Source of the DNA: Glebionis coronaria | Taxonomy: Eukaryota; Streptophyta; Magnoliopsida; Asterales; Asteraceae | Direction: 5' to 3' | Length of the DNA: 64,000 nucleotides | Assembly: GCA_025667525.1 (NCBI GenBank) | Contig: CM046879.1 | Location: 386,717,039-386,781,038 of the forward strand | In this document: positions 11,413-21,267 of the stretch, piece after piece | Layout of the letters: each line of letters opens with the position of its first letter | How positions within the stretch are numbered: position 1 is the stretch's first letter | Notes under the pieces: generated by a model | Told to the model about the DNA's origin: nothing | What the model saw: the letters and a program-made list of their open reading frames with translations, nothing else | The model's database searches: none | Program-made: the position numbers and the translations under genes

Positions 11413-13071
11413 CTATAATTCACTATTAACCTTTTTCATGATGTTTCTAACATCCATACTACCCTCTAGCTCATGTTTTAAGATATTGATCTTATCTTTT
11501 AAGTCAAATTCCATTTTCTTGTATTTAGAAACGGTCTTCTCAGTTTCAGTAAGAGCTAGTTGGTAATTAGATAATTTACACCTTTCAGTGCTCATGTTAT
11601 TCTTTAGCTTTAACACCTCTTTGTTAAGTCTTTCAGTGTTTAACCTACAACCTTTGCTACAAAAAGCATCATCATATACCTCATTATCAGATGAAGAGGA
11701 GGAGTGTGCCATGAGAGCATATTCAACATGCTCTTCTTCTTCAATATCAGCAACCAAAGCTTTATCCTCTTCAACATTCTTAGCCAGATAGCTCCAATCC
11801 CATCCTGTACCATCAATTCCTTGAACTGCAACCATAGCTTTGGAATCCTGAGCTTTAACAACCTGACTTGAGGGTTTACCAGCATCAGATCTTCTAGGAG
11901 ATCTGCATTCCCTCATGAAGTGCCCCATACGATGACAGTTGTAGCATTCAACTTTGGATTTATCAAATCCAGCTGTGTCTTTAGCATTGAAGGTCGTCTT
12001 CTTTTTAAACCTTCTATTCCACCTATTTGCTCTTATACTAGCAAGAGCCATGTTCCACTTGATGTCCATCTCCTCCAAGTGCTCATCACTTATCTGCTCA
12101 AGGTCCTCATATGTAATCACTGAACCATTGGGCATAGAAGCAATGTAAGCACAAACATTATCCAAATCCAAACCAGCAGGTTTAACTCTTGGGGAGTCAT
12201 TCTTGAATGTGTCAGCGTTTGAAAAGGAGACGTTGACAGGACTTGTTCCAGCACTGACATATGATGATCCAATAATTGGATGCATATAAGAGTCCTTCTG
12301 ATTGAATTGACCTTCACTATGAGAGAAGAAGGCCATGTTGCTGGTGGTAGATTTGCTTCCATGCTCTGAAAGAGTTTCATCTTCCAACAGTCTTAGTTTG
12401 TTGTATATGTCATCAAACGAGAAGCTCTTGTAAGTATTGTTGACAAGAATAGACCTTGCCTCAATTTTCCATGCCTCACCAAGACTTTTAAGAAAGGTAG
12501 CATTGGTGTCAACATCACCAACTTGTGTCCCCATGAAGGACAACTTGCTTGTGATGTCAAGCAATCTGCTTCTCACACTACTCAGTTTCTCATTGGGTTG
12601 AGCTTTGAAGACAGCATAATCATGCAGAAGTTGCTTTTTCTTTTCTTCCTTAGTGTCTGCATTGCCACCATATGCAACTTCAAGTGCTTCCCAAAGATCC
12701 TTAGCAGATTCATAGCCTCTATATTTGTGCTGGTTTTCTTGTCCCAAAGAGACTTTCAGAATATTTATGGCTTTCATATCAACCCTTTTCTTTGCAATAT
12801 CATCAGCAGCTACAGCTCTACCATCTCCAGGTTTTTCTTTCTTATCCTCTTCAGGGCATCCTTCAACAGCTGTTCTTTGACTAATAGCATCAAGAATCGT
12901 TTGAGCCTTATTGAATGTGTTTCCATATTCAATAATCTCCCAGAGTGTGTAGTCATAGATCCCAAGATATTGTTCAAAGTTGAACTTCCATAAGTCAAAG
13001 TTGGTTGCATCAAGCATGGGAATCTTGATGTTTGGTAAGGCTGAGGAGGAGGAAGTTATTGCTTCAGACAT
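11413..13071 (-). CDS. gag: Gag of Sirevirus E
   Basis: This is the structural protein that would form the virus-like particle and bind element RNA. The start at 13071 is preferred over an upstream in-frame Met because upstream codons overlap the primer-binding site and leader, and MSEAITSSSS... begins a typical copia Gag. Residues about 15-240 form the UBN2-type Gag domain (LDATNFDLWKFNFEQYL ... YESAKDLWEALEVAYGG ... ). The CCHC knuckle CYNCHRMGHFMREC is at about residues 376-389, followed by a charged coiled-coil region typical of Sireviruses. The frame closes at TAG 11413-11415, but homologous sequence continues beyond it. A further GTCAGCG motif at 12211 encodes NADTF. Confidence 0.88.
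   Translation of the reverse strand: MSEAITSSSSALPNIKIPMLDATNFDLWKFNFEQYLGIYDYTLWEIIEYGNTFNKAQTILDAISQRTAVEGCPEEDKKEKPGDGRAVAADDIAKKRVDMKAINILKVSLGQENQHKYRGYESAKDLWEALEVAYGGNADTKEEKKKQLLHDYAVFKAQPNEKLSSVRSRLLDITSKLSFMGTQVGDVDTNATFLKSLGEAWKIEARSILVNNTYKSFSFDDIYNKLRLLEDETLSEHGSKSTTSNMAFFSHSEGQFNQKDSYMHPIIGSSYVSAGTSPVNVSFSNADTFKNDSPRVKPAGLDLDNVCAYIASMPNGSVITYEDLEQISDEHLEEMDIKWNMALASIRANRWNRRFKKKTTFNAKDTAGFDKSKVECYNCHRMGHFMRECRSPRRSDAGKPSSQVVKAQDSKAMVAVQGIDGTGWDWSYLAKNVEEDKALVADIEEEEHVEYALMAHSSSSSDNEVYDDAFCSKGCRLNTERLNKEVLKLKNNMSTERCKLSNYQLALTETEKTVSKYKKMEFDLKDKINILKHELEGSMDVRNIMKKVNSEL
12211..12246 (-). repeat. GTCARCG motif pair in gag of E
   Basis: One exact motif (GTCAGCG at 12211) is followed by ACGTTGACAGG at about 12229; this is the sparsest coding site of the repeat. 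Confidence 0.6.
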
Positions 13072-13169
13072 GGTGTTGTTAGGGTTTCTGAGAAAATTAG
13101 GGTTTGGTGTTTTTAGGGTTCTGGTGTTCGTGTATGGTGTTCTATTAAAGATCAAAAGTTCCTCAACAA

Positions 13170-13181
13170 GCTCTGATACCA
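13170..13181 (-). other. Primer-binding site of E (initiator tRNA-Met)
   Basis: On the minus strand TGGTATCAGAGC begins two bases after the 5' LTR. It is complementary to the 3' end of plant initiator tRNA-Met and is the usual Sirevirus/copia primer site. Confidence 0.93.
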
Positions 13182-13183
13182 CT

Positions 13184-13688
13184 TGTTGATCCCAAACTTA
13201 GATCGATTAGCTTTGTGTATACGAGATTAGATCAAGTAATACACGTAGAGAAACCTTTGTATATGCTTTATGAATCTAAGTGTTATGCGGAATTTAACAC
13301 TTAAACAAGAACACACAAGATATAAACAAACTTTCACTTTGATTTTCAATGTTGAACTTGCTTACAATGAAAGATGTTTATGAACGAAAACTTATATAAA
13401 ACTTATATCAAACATTAACCTAAAGGCCTTCTTTTATAGATACAAGAAGCCTTGTACAATAATCTACGTATCAGCTATTCTAGGTAAAGATAAACATAGA
13501 AAATACATTGTCGTTTCTATCCTTACTAGAAGTATTCTAGAATATAATAAACGTGTAGATTATATCTTCCATCAGTGCTGATCTTCAATGTGTCAACGCT
13601 TGACTTTAACTTGTCAACGCTTGAGCTGTCAGCGCTTGTTTTGTTCTTGTCAGCGCTCAAGTGATCTGGCCTTAATTTATTCCCAACA
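13184..13688 (-). repeat. 5' LTR of element E
   Basis: The LTR is 505 bp, bounded by TG and CA, and identical to 1759-2263 except for three substitutions. It contains four GTCARCG motifs (13592-13659) upstream of the TATA box in sense direction. TTGAA follows at 13689-13693. Confidence 0.95.
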
Positions 13689-13693
13689 TTGAA

Positions 13694-15359
13694 TGCAAGA
13701 GGATGATGATGATGATATTCTTAGCTCTTACTTTGAACCTGCACAAAACAGACAACCAAGAGAACACTACAAGTTTAATAAGCTTGAAACCAATAAGTTT
13801 ACCAGGCTTATTGGTTTTAGCTTATTAAACAGTAAGTGTAAAATAAAAATAAGGAAATAAGATTTTTTCACGGAAAATCTTTGAAAAACCTGAAAAATTG
13901 TAACCAACCAAGATTTTTGACAAAAAGTTACACAATTGAAAAACTAGTGTTATGAATCCACTATTATTTCATCATAACACTAATTTTACTCTTTTTGAAA
14001 GCCTTTTTCAATAATCCTAAAAAATATTAATTTTCTGAAAATGGCTTCTCAAAACACCACTTTTCAAGCTTAACCTAAATGAATAGAAATTGGAACTCGG
14101 ATTATGCTATCTTTTCACACCAGCTTTTAACAACAATAAAAAGGAATTACTTTTTAAAAAAATACCAACTTTTATATACTAAAAAGGAATTACAAGAAAA
14201 CTAGCAAAATCTGGAACAAGTGAAAATGGGACACAAGCCGTCCCATTTATACAAGCTAATAGAATAATCTAGAATGCTAAAAATGCTAAAACCCTAATGG
14301 CATGAAATTCCTAAAAAGCCCTTGATTGTTGACTGAATTCTTGGTCAAGGGGTCCTTGTCAAGCCCATGTGATGTTGTAGCTGTCAATAAGTGATCTAGG
14401 ACGTTTATTTGAGCTTGGGGTCCAAGTAGTTCAATCCATCCGTTGGTTTTGTCGGGTTTAGGATTTTGAGGAAGAAAGGGACATGCATGGGAGGCCCCCA
14501 CACTCACATGGGAGTGTTGTGAAAGGAATCTGGGTGTGGGGTTTTGTTAATGTGGTGGTTAATTACCATTCTGGAAATGATCAAACAAAAGCCCTTTGTA
14601 TTTAGTTTAATTGAATCTGGGTTTAGTTAGGGTTCTTGGGAGATTAAGGGTGGTTTGAATCTGTTTTGGGATTAAGGATTTTTAAATATTGTGTTTCGTG
14701 GGAAATGTTGGGGTTTTGACTTTGTTGACCGAGTTTAATAAATAAACTCGTTGGTGGAAGATGACGTGGGTAGGAGGGATGAGGTGGTGGGGTGTGATTG
14801 GGTGTAGGGTGTGATGTGGAGTGGTGATTGGTTAAGAAAAGTTTGGATGTCTGCCCAAATGAGTCCCTGGATTCCCATGTTTTGTTCACTTTGTAAAAAC
14901 CAGCCAACAACTTCTAATTCCTTAATAACAACTTTTGCCAACTTGTCAAATTTGGCACATCATGTTTTCAAACTTAAAACAAGGACTTCTTTTGTATTTT
15001 CTTCATTCTCCAAGGGCTACACTTGTAATTTCTTGATAATTTAGGGACCCAAAAGCAATAAATGAGATTTTCAAGGGTATAAATTGACAAGTCTTCAATT
15101 CTTGAGGGACCAAACTTGTACAATCTTCAAACTTCAAGGTTATTTTGGAAATTCATGATTCGGGTCCGGTTCATTGTGCGGATTCGTTTCCCGTGTTCGT
15201 TTTTGATTGATTCTTGTGATCTTTTTGTCATTTCCTCAATATCCGTACCTAAAATACACAAGCAACAAACACGAGCATATATTTGGCAGTTTTAATGATA
15301 TTTAATGCATTTTAAGCCCAATTTGGACGATGAGACTATGTATAAAAGCAGTCTCATCA
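13694..15359 (-). repeat. 3' LTR of element A, proximal segment
   Basis: Together with 1-1753 this segment makes up the 3' LTR. It matches 23533-25198. It ends on the plus strand with GTCTCATCA; the terminal 30 bp form an inverted repeat GATGAGACT ... AGTCTCATC around ATGTATAAAAGC. Confidence 0.9.
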
Positions 15360-17269
15360 CTCCCCCATACTAAACCATTGTCGTGCCCTCACGCAATGCT
15401 AGAATAAGGTATCATAGCACCTCCAAAATTCATTTTTATTTACTTTATTTAATGATAAACTAGCTACACTACTACTATTACTACTACTTGCGTTTTAGAC
15501 ATAATGTATGATTTTCATCGCAAAATGGGACGTTTAGGTTCATAGAATAAGAACACGTGAATGCTTTGTTAGAAATAATTTCATCGTCCTCGATTTTCAC
15601 CCCAATTCCATGCCAAGCGTGCAACGAGATCATTGTCATTATAAGTTAGTAATGCTAACACTACTCATATGCCCTAATCACGTACTTATCCTCCCATTAT
15701 TCCTAAGTTGTATCTCTTATATTTTATTTTGCCTTGAATGTTTCACGAGGATACATTGTTGACTTATGCGATAATAGAGATTTAGGTCTAAAAATAGAGT
15801 CCTAACGGTGTAACTAAGACCATCAATTCAATAACCCCTCCCAATAGACAACGATGTCAAAAAATTAAGTTGACAAGAAGAATCGATAAACACGGTTTTA
15901 TAACGGTTTTGAACATGAGACTTATTACCAAGACTTTTATACACCCCCTAACGGAAGGGACTTATTATCTTTGGTTTACCTCCATCTTTTATTCAACTTC
16001 GCCATGAATCTTTTATTATGACTTCGGTCTTGCCTTGCCTTTTATTATCCGTCTCATCGGTGGTTTTATTAGCCAAAGACGTATATCCTCACGCTAAGGC
16101 GAATTTTGGATCTTTAAAGCTTCGAAGATTAAGGCTTGATTCACTTTCAATTTTGCATAGATTTTTCGGCCTTGTGAGCTTCAAATTGTTTGCTAGATTT
16201 AAGTGAGCACTTGAAATCTTATTATTGGGTGAAGCTTTTGATTATTCGGGTGCCAATACTTCAAAACCGTGACGCTAGCGATACCTTAATTTCTTCCCAA
16301 TTTAATTACACGAAAGCTACTAGAAAAGACTAGAAACCCAACAATCCTAACTAAACCGCTAAGTCAATATTTATTAAGCAAAAAATATTTACAAGCGAAG
16401 GGAGAATAAGCAAACAACGAGAACACATGAGTTTTTGAAAGAATACGAGTACTCTACGTTTAGCATAGTAACTTATAATTAACCCTATCATTTCTCGTCC
16501 TCATTTAAGAGACTTAGCCTAATGTGTAGTTAAGGAATCAAAGCTAAGTGCTCAACACGCACGGTCGAGTCAAAAATTACTCTTATTCTCGCCATCGGAA
16601 AACCTACATTCGTGTCTTTAAACACTTAGAAAACATGAGAAAATTTTAAAATTTGGCCATTTTTAGCCTTATTTTTCAACAAAAACGATAAACAAAAAGA
16701 TAAACTTTGAAAAGCGTGAAGGGTTTGGCAAGGTAAGATCTATTCACTCCCATACTAAAGTTAAACATTGTCCTCAATGTTTCGAGTCTAGGGTTGCAAA
16801 CACCCCCATACTAGAGACGTAGTCGAATGCCTAATCTAGCATGGAAAGGGTGTAAACCAATAAATTAATAGCCATTTATGAAGTGTGCTAATAACCTAAG
16901 GTTAGAACATCAAAGGATATATCATTTGGATATTGAGAAAGTCTTCAAAGCAAACGATCGAGTGCTCCAATAAAACGAACACGAGAGGCTCCAATCGTGA
17001 AGATCATGATCTAAAAACCACAATTCACAAACAACCACGGAACAAAGGTTGGAAGGACACAAATCCTCTCACATTAAACTAATTAGAAAGCAATAATATG
17101 TAAATGGATAAGCATGGGTCTCCCCCACGAGGCACCTTGTTTTTGATAACCGAGTCAAAAGCTCGACTCGAATCCCCATAAATGTGATCATTTAGGGATT
17201 ATCTTGTATGGTCAATTTTTAGTGGGGATTACATGATAAACAAGGCCCAAAAACAACCGGTATTAAGGA
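15360..17269 (-). other. 3' non-coding region of A: polypurine tract, repeated PPT-like motifs, conserved palindrome
   Basis: I see no gene here. In sense direction the functional polypurine tract TTTAGTATGGGGGAG abuts the LTR at 15360-15374. Similar purine blocks recur at about 16748-16761, 16801-16815 and 17116-17125. The palindrome AAACATTGTCCTCAATGTTT at 16763-16782 (8-bp arms, 4-base loop) is shared with element B at 34226-34247. Where an autonomous Tat/Athila element would carry RT and integrase, this stretch has none. Confidence 0.75.
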
Positions 17270-19654
17270 CTAAGTCCTTTGATGGTGCAAAATACCGGGA
17301 TCAAAGATGGCGTTCTCGTTTTCATTGGAAAAACAAATCAACGCCACTTCATCATGTGCCAACACAAACCCAAAGGGTTTCAAGAAAATAGATGAGAAGA
17401 AATAGAAGGGTGGGACAATGGGTAAGTCATAAAAACATTGAGCTACTCGATGTAGACTCGCACCAATCAAATAAAAAGATTTTCCATTTATTGCATCGGT
17501 GGAATACCGAGATTTCCCTTTATAAGCAATTCCGGGATCAAATATCTCGTCCTCGGTGGAAAAAGGGGAGGGAACATAAGGGGTTTCCCCCACACTAAGT
17601 CCACACAAAGCATCGTCAAAAGGAGAAGACGAGCTTGTAGTACTCAATACACGTGGTGATGACGGAGTTAGGATTGTAGAAAAATCTTTTAAATCCAATT
17701 TAAAATCTTTCCCTTTTTCATCTTTCAAACTCTCCTTATGAAAACCCGATTTAATTATGTCAAAAATATTTGGTGTTTCTAAAGAAATATTAGTCACACT
17801 AAAAATTCTAACATTTGAAAACCGTTTTGGCTTAGGTGGTGGTAAGTTCTCAAAATGTTTGTCAATAAAGAAAACTTCCCCATCGGGATCAACATATTCA
17901 TCATCCGAAGAATCATTCGTGATTAGAAACGTAGGCTTAACACTCTTAACCTCCACCGGCGGAGGGGACGGGAAATCGTTTTTATCATCAACTTCTAAAA
18001 CTCTTTTTGAAATCTTTTTGCAAATGTTTTTGATGGGACTAACATTGTTCAAAGACGTGATAGAATACACATGAGAAAGTGTGGAGTTTTGAGTTGCATT
18101 AATGACGAGTTCTTTCTCATTGAAACGAAGAGTGATTTGCCTAGCATGCACATCGATAAGTGCTCTCAAGGTATCCAAAAATGATCGACCTAAAATTAGA
18201 GGAACTTTAGGATCGATGGGAATGTCAACAACAATAAAGTCCACGGGATAGTAGAACTTTCCAACTTTCACGAAGACGTCCTCGGCAACTCCACAAGATA
18301 GAATCGTAGAATGATCGGCCATCTCGATTGACATTCTTGAAGGAGTGAGATTGGGAAGATTGAGCGACTTAAAAATTTCAAGAGGCATCAAATTAATACT
18401 AGCACCAAGATCGGCCAGGGCGTAGCATTCCTCCATATCTTGTATAGCACATGGGATTAAAAACTTGTCGGGATCACCGACTTTTTGAGGTATGCGGCTA
18501 AGAAAAACCGATGAATAACTAGACGATTTTTGCAATTTATCTTTGTTATTCAACATACTTTTAAAGTTCGCGGAAAATCGAGGCATCATGACCAAGGCGT
18601 CGGCAAAACTTATATTAAAATGCAAGTCACGAAACATTTTCATAAAAAGTTCAAATTGATAATTATTTCGTTCTTGTGCCTTTTCCTTGTTTCGTCTTGA
18701 AGGGTAAGGTAAGGGTGGTGTGGGTTGGGGCATAGGCATCGGCCTTGGAATCTCGGGTTCCACTATTGGTGTTGGTTCAACCGTAGGTGTGGTTTGAGCG
18801 GTACTTCGTGGGCTTGGAATTTGCTCCTTTTCTACCACCACCTCGGGTTCTTTCTCTTTTTCCTTCTCCGTAGAAGTACTTTGACGAGAAATAGGTTCTT
18901 TGAAAGTTTTACCACTACGAGTAGTAATAACCTTCAATTCTCCTTTCGTGTTTATGATGGTATCACTAGGAAGACCACCCGAAGAAGAAGGTTTACACAT
19001 GATAGCTTCAAATATTTTTCCCATTCGGTCTTCAAACTTAGATTGCCTAGCATCCGCTTTTAACAATTCTTGCTTAATCTCATGTTGACCTTGCTCCATT
19101 TTTTGCTGATTTTGTTGGAGACGTTGAACATTTCCTTCCATTTTATTAGCATGAGTCTTAAGTTCATTAGCAAGTTCGTTTTTAAGCTCTTTTTTCAACT
19201 CGGATCTTAAGCTAACCATTTCACGTTGCATATTATCAAACTTAGCATCGTTTTCTTTAGCATAATTCAAAAATTCTCCTTGAAGATTTTTGGTGTAATC
19301 ATTTTGAAAACCTTGTGTGGTAGTTTGAAAATCACGGTTTTGGTTTTGGTTTGAAATTTTCCCATTTCCACTTTGATAATTACCCTTGTTGTAGTTACGT
19401 TGATTGCCTTGATAATTACCACCTTGATTGTTGTTTCGATAGTTATTAGCATTTTGATTCGGTGGAGCTTGATTTTGGAGGGAACCTTGACCGTTTTTGT
19501 TATAAGTTCCCGTGGCTACATAAGCACTCGAAGTGTTACCATCCGCGGTAATGCACTCGGAAAGATCATGAGCTCTACCACAAGACAAACAACTCTTAGT
19601 AACCGCTTTAACCGAAGCGGAATTCAAAGCTTCTTGAGCTTTCCAATGGGACAT
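17270..19654 (-). CDS. Gag C-terminus and aspartic protease of element A, with C-terminal FDPG module
   Basis: This is the 3' part of a gag-protease polyprotein, in the -1 frame relative to 19624-20520, apparently through a 1-bp indel near 19650. In order: zinc knuckle C-x2-C-x3-H-x4-C (CLSCGRAHDLSEC) near 19571-19591; Asn/Gln-rich spacer; coiled coil (MVSLRSELKKELKNELANEL); Pro-rich segment; retropepsin site ALADLGASINLMPL near 18411 with the later IPLILGRSFL. After the protease come about 200 residues of unknown role, FDPGI, a hydrophobic stretch (LPIVPPFYFFSSIFL), and a second FDPGI before the stop. No RT follows. The protease would mature Gag in the particle. B has the same order. Confidence 0.85.
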   Translation of the reverse strand: MSHWKAQEALNSASVKAVTKSCLSCGRAHDLSECITADGNTSSAYVATGTYNKNGQGSLQNQAPPNQNANNYRNNNQGGNYQGNQRNYNKGNYQSGNGKISNQNQNRDFQTTTQGFQNDYTKNLQGEFLNYAKENDAKFDNMQREMVSLRSELKKELKNELANELKTHANKMEGNVQRLQQNQQKMEQGQHEIKQELLKADARQSKFEDRMGKIFEAIMCKPSSSGGLPSDTIINTKGELKVITTRSGKTFKEPISRQSTSTEKEKEKEPEVVVEKEQIPSPRSTAQTTPTVEPTPIVEPEIPRPMPMPQPTPPLPYPSRRNKEKAQERNNYQFELFMKMFRDLHFNISFADALVMMPRFSANFKSMLNNKDKLQKSSSYSSVFLSRIPQKVGDPDKFLIPCAIQDMEECYALADLGASINLMPLEIFKSLNLPNLTPSRMSIEMADHSTILSCGVAEDVFVKVGKFYYPVDFIVVDIPIDPKVPLILGRSFLDTLRALIDVHARQITLRFNEKELVINATQNSTLSHVYSITSLNNVSPIKNICKKISKRVLEVDDKNDFPSPPPVEVKSVKPTFLITNDSSDDEYVDPDGEVFFIDKHFENLPPPKPKRFSNVRIFSVTNISLETPNIFDIIKSGFHKESLKDEKGKDFKLDLKDFSTILTPSSPRVLSTTSSSSPFDDALCGLSVGETPYVPSPFSTEDEIFDPGIAYKGKSRYSTDAINGKSFYLIGASLHRVAQCFYDLPIVPPFYFFSSIFLKPFGFVLAHDEVALICFSNENENAIFDPGILHHQRT

Positions 19655-20520
19655 AAGAGTCGAAACCTATCGAAAAACCGATTCTCCTCATTTGCTTCAT
19701 CTTGCAAGGCATTAATGCTACGAGACGATGACGAACCCAAATTGGCAACACTCGGTGTGTTACGAGGACTATAAACCTTAGACCTAGTTTCAATGATTTT
19801 CAAAGCCTCTTCGGTTGTTTTGCACAAAAAATTACCACCCGCGGCGGCATTTAAGTAATCTCGTTCATGATCATTAAGCCCATTATAAAAAGTGTCAATT
19901 TGATGCAATTCGGAAAAATCATGGCGTGGACATTCATGTAACATTTCTTTAAACCTTTCCCAAGCCATTGAAAAACTTTCATTAGATCTTTGTGTAAATC
20001 TTGAAATCTCGTTTTTCAAATGTGTTGTTTTAGATGGTGGAAAAAATTGATTCACAAATTTAGAAACGAGATCCACCCATGTCAAAATCGAAATTGGGGG
20101 TTCTTTCTCGAGCCATATCTTGGCGGGTCCATCTAACGAGTATGGAAACAACATCATCTTAATGGCATCGTGTGGTACATCCTTAAACTTGCTTGTAGTG
20201 GTGAGACGATTAAATTGCCTAATGTGATAATGTGGGTTGTCTTTCTCGTGTCCGCGAAACTTGTTTGCTTGAAGCATAGACATTAAACTCGTCTTTATCT
20301 CGAAATTCTCCGCAAGGATGGCGGGAATCACAATGGCCTCTCCAAAACCCTCGGTGGGTGCTTGAAGGAACTCCATCATAGTACGATTAGCCATGATAGC
20401 TTCTTGTTCTACAACGGGTTCCACACTTGGAGTCTCTTCACTAGAAAAATTAGGAGTAGGTGTTGCCTCCTTTCGGTTTCTATGTTTACGTGCACGTTTT
20501 GCTTGATTGCGAGTAAGCAT
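19624..20520 (-). pseudogene. gag: Gag N-terminal part of element A (frame lost before the zinc knuckle)
   Basis: This is the Ty3/gypsy Retrotrans_gag domain: MMLFPYSLDGPAKIWLEKEP, LVSKFVNQFFPPSKT, ESFSMAWERFKEMLHECP and DTFYNGLNDHERDYLNAAAGG mark it. The start MLTRNQAKRARK at 20520 is chosen over an earlier in-frame Met because a basic N-terminus is common in this family. The frame runs off at 19624 (…CPIGKLKKL stop) while the continuation is found from 19654 in the -1 frame. B reads through the corresponding position without a break, so a 1-bp deletion is more likely than programmed frameshifting. Confidence 0.85.
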
Positions 20521-21244
20521 AAACGTCACGTACAACGAGGGGATGAGCAAAGAAGATTCTTTTTGGTGTTTTTAACTTTTTCAATTTTTTTGGATTTTTG
20601 ATTGTTTTTACTTTTTTTTGGATTTTGGAATTGTATTAGGTAGACAATAATCTACAAATCTCCTCCTTAATCAAATCTCTCGATTAAAGAAGCCTCAAGG
20701 AATGAAAACGATCACGTGAAGTGAACGCCTTCGATGACTTTAGAACGATGGTGGAACACCAAATCGTTCAAGAGGGTTTAATCAATGAAACCAAGAAAAT
20801 ATATATATACTTAGTAATACTTTGGGCAGCAAAACCCTCGATTAGCTTTCAAAATCAAATACTCACAAGCAAGCGGGGAAACGAGGCGGCACGAAGCACT
20901 TAAGAGCCTTTTTTCTTAGGATATATTTTATAATATCCGCCTTATACCCACCTTATAGTTTGTATTTTCAAAATCGAGCTTCTCGAAAGTATTTATCTAT
21001 TTTTTCCTTTTTTCTTTGGTTTGAGATTCGAATACAATTATTGGGTAATGACCTCCCAAGTCAAGGTTGTGATTTCTCACGTTATTGGAGTACTTGTATA
21101 TTTATTGTTCTACGTATACAATATAGTAATAGTATTCACAAAAAACGAAAAACCGATAATACGTATTAGTAGAGTGCTACTAATACAAATACTTATTATG
21201 GCTATATAAAAACAACAATTGTTCAAATCAAAACACAACACGCC
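20521..21244 (-). other. 5' leader of element A
   Basis: This is about 720 bp between primer site and gag. In sense direction it is A-rich near the gag start and non-coding. I see no uORF or structured motif that I can support. Confidence 0.6.
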
Positions 21245-21262
21245 TCCCCGGCAGCGGCGCCA
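21245..21262 (-). other. Primer-binding site of A (tRNA-Asp type)
   Basis: On the minus strand TGGCGCCGCTGCCGGGGAG lies five bases after the LTR. A TGGCGCCGTTGCCGGGG primer site is characteristic of Tat/Athila gypsy elements, which supports the lineage call. Confidence 0.85.
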
Positions 21263-21267
21263 AAATT

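Larger units (their letters stand above)
1759..13688 (-). mobile_element. Element E: Sirevirus-type Ty1/copia retrotransposon with env-position ORF
   Basis: This is a complete 11.9-kb element on the minus strand with two 505-bp LTRs (TG...CA), a primer site for initiator tRNA-Met, a polypurine tract, and ORFs in the order gag, pol, env-position ORF. The LTRs differ at three positions by my comparison (0.6%), so insertion is recent; at an assumed 1.3e-8 substitutions per site per year that is a few hundred thousand years. The order gag-PR-INT-RT-RH and the extra ORF downstream of pol are Sirevirus (SIRE/Maximus) traits. Damage is light: two in-frame TAG codons in gag, one TGA in integrase, and two frame changes in the env-position ORF. 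A GTCARCG repeat with 21-bp spacing runs through the whole element. Confidence 0.95.
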
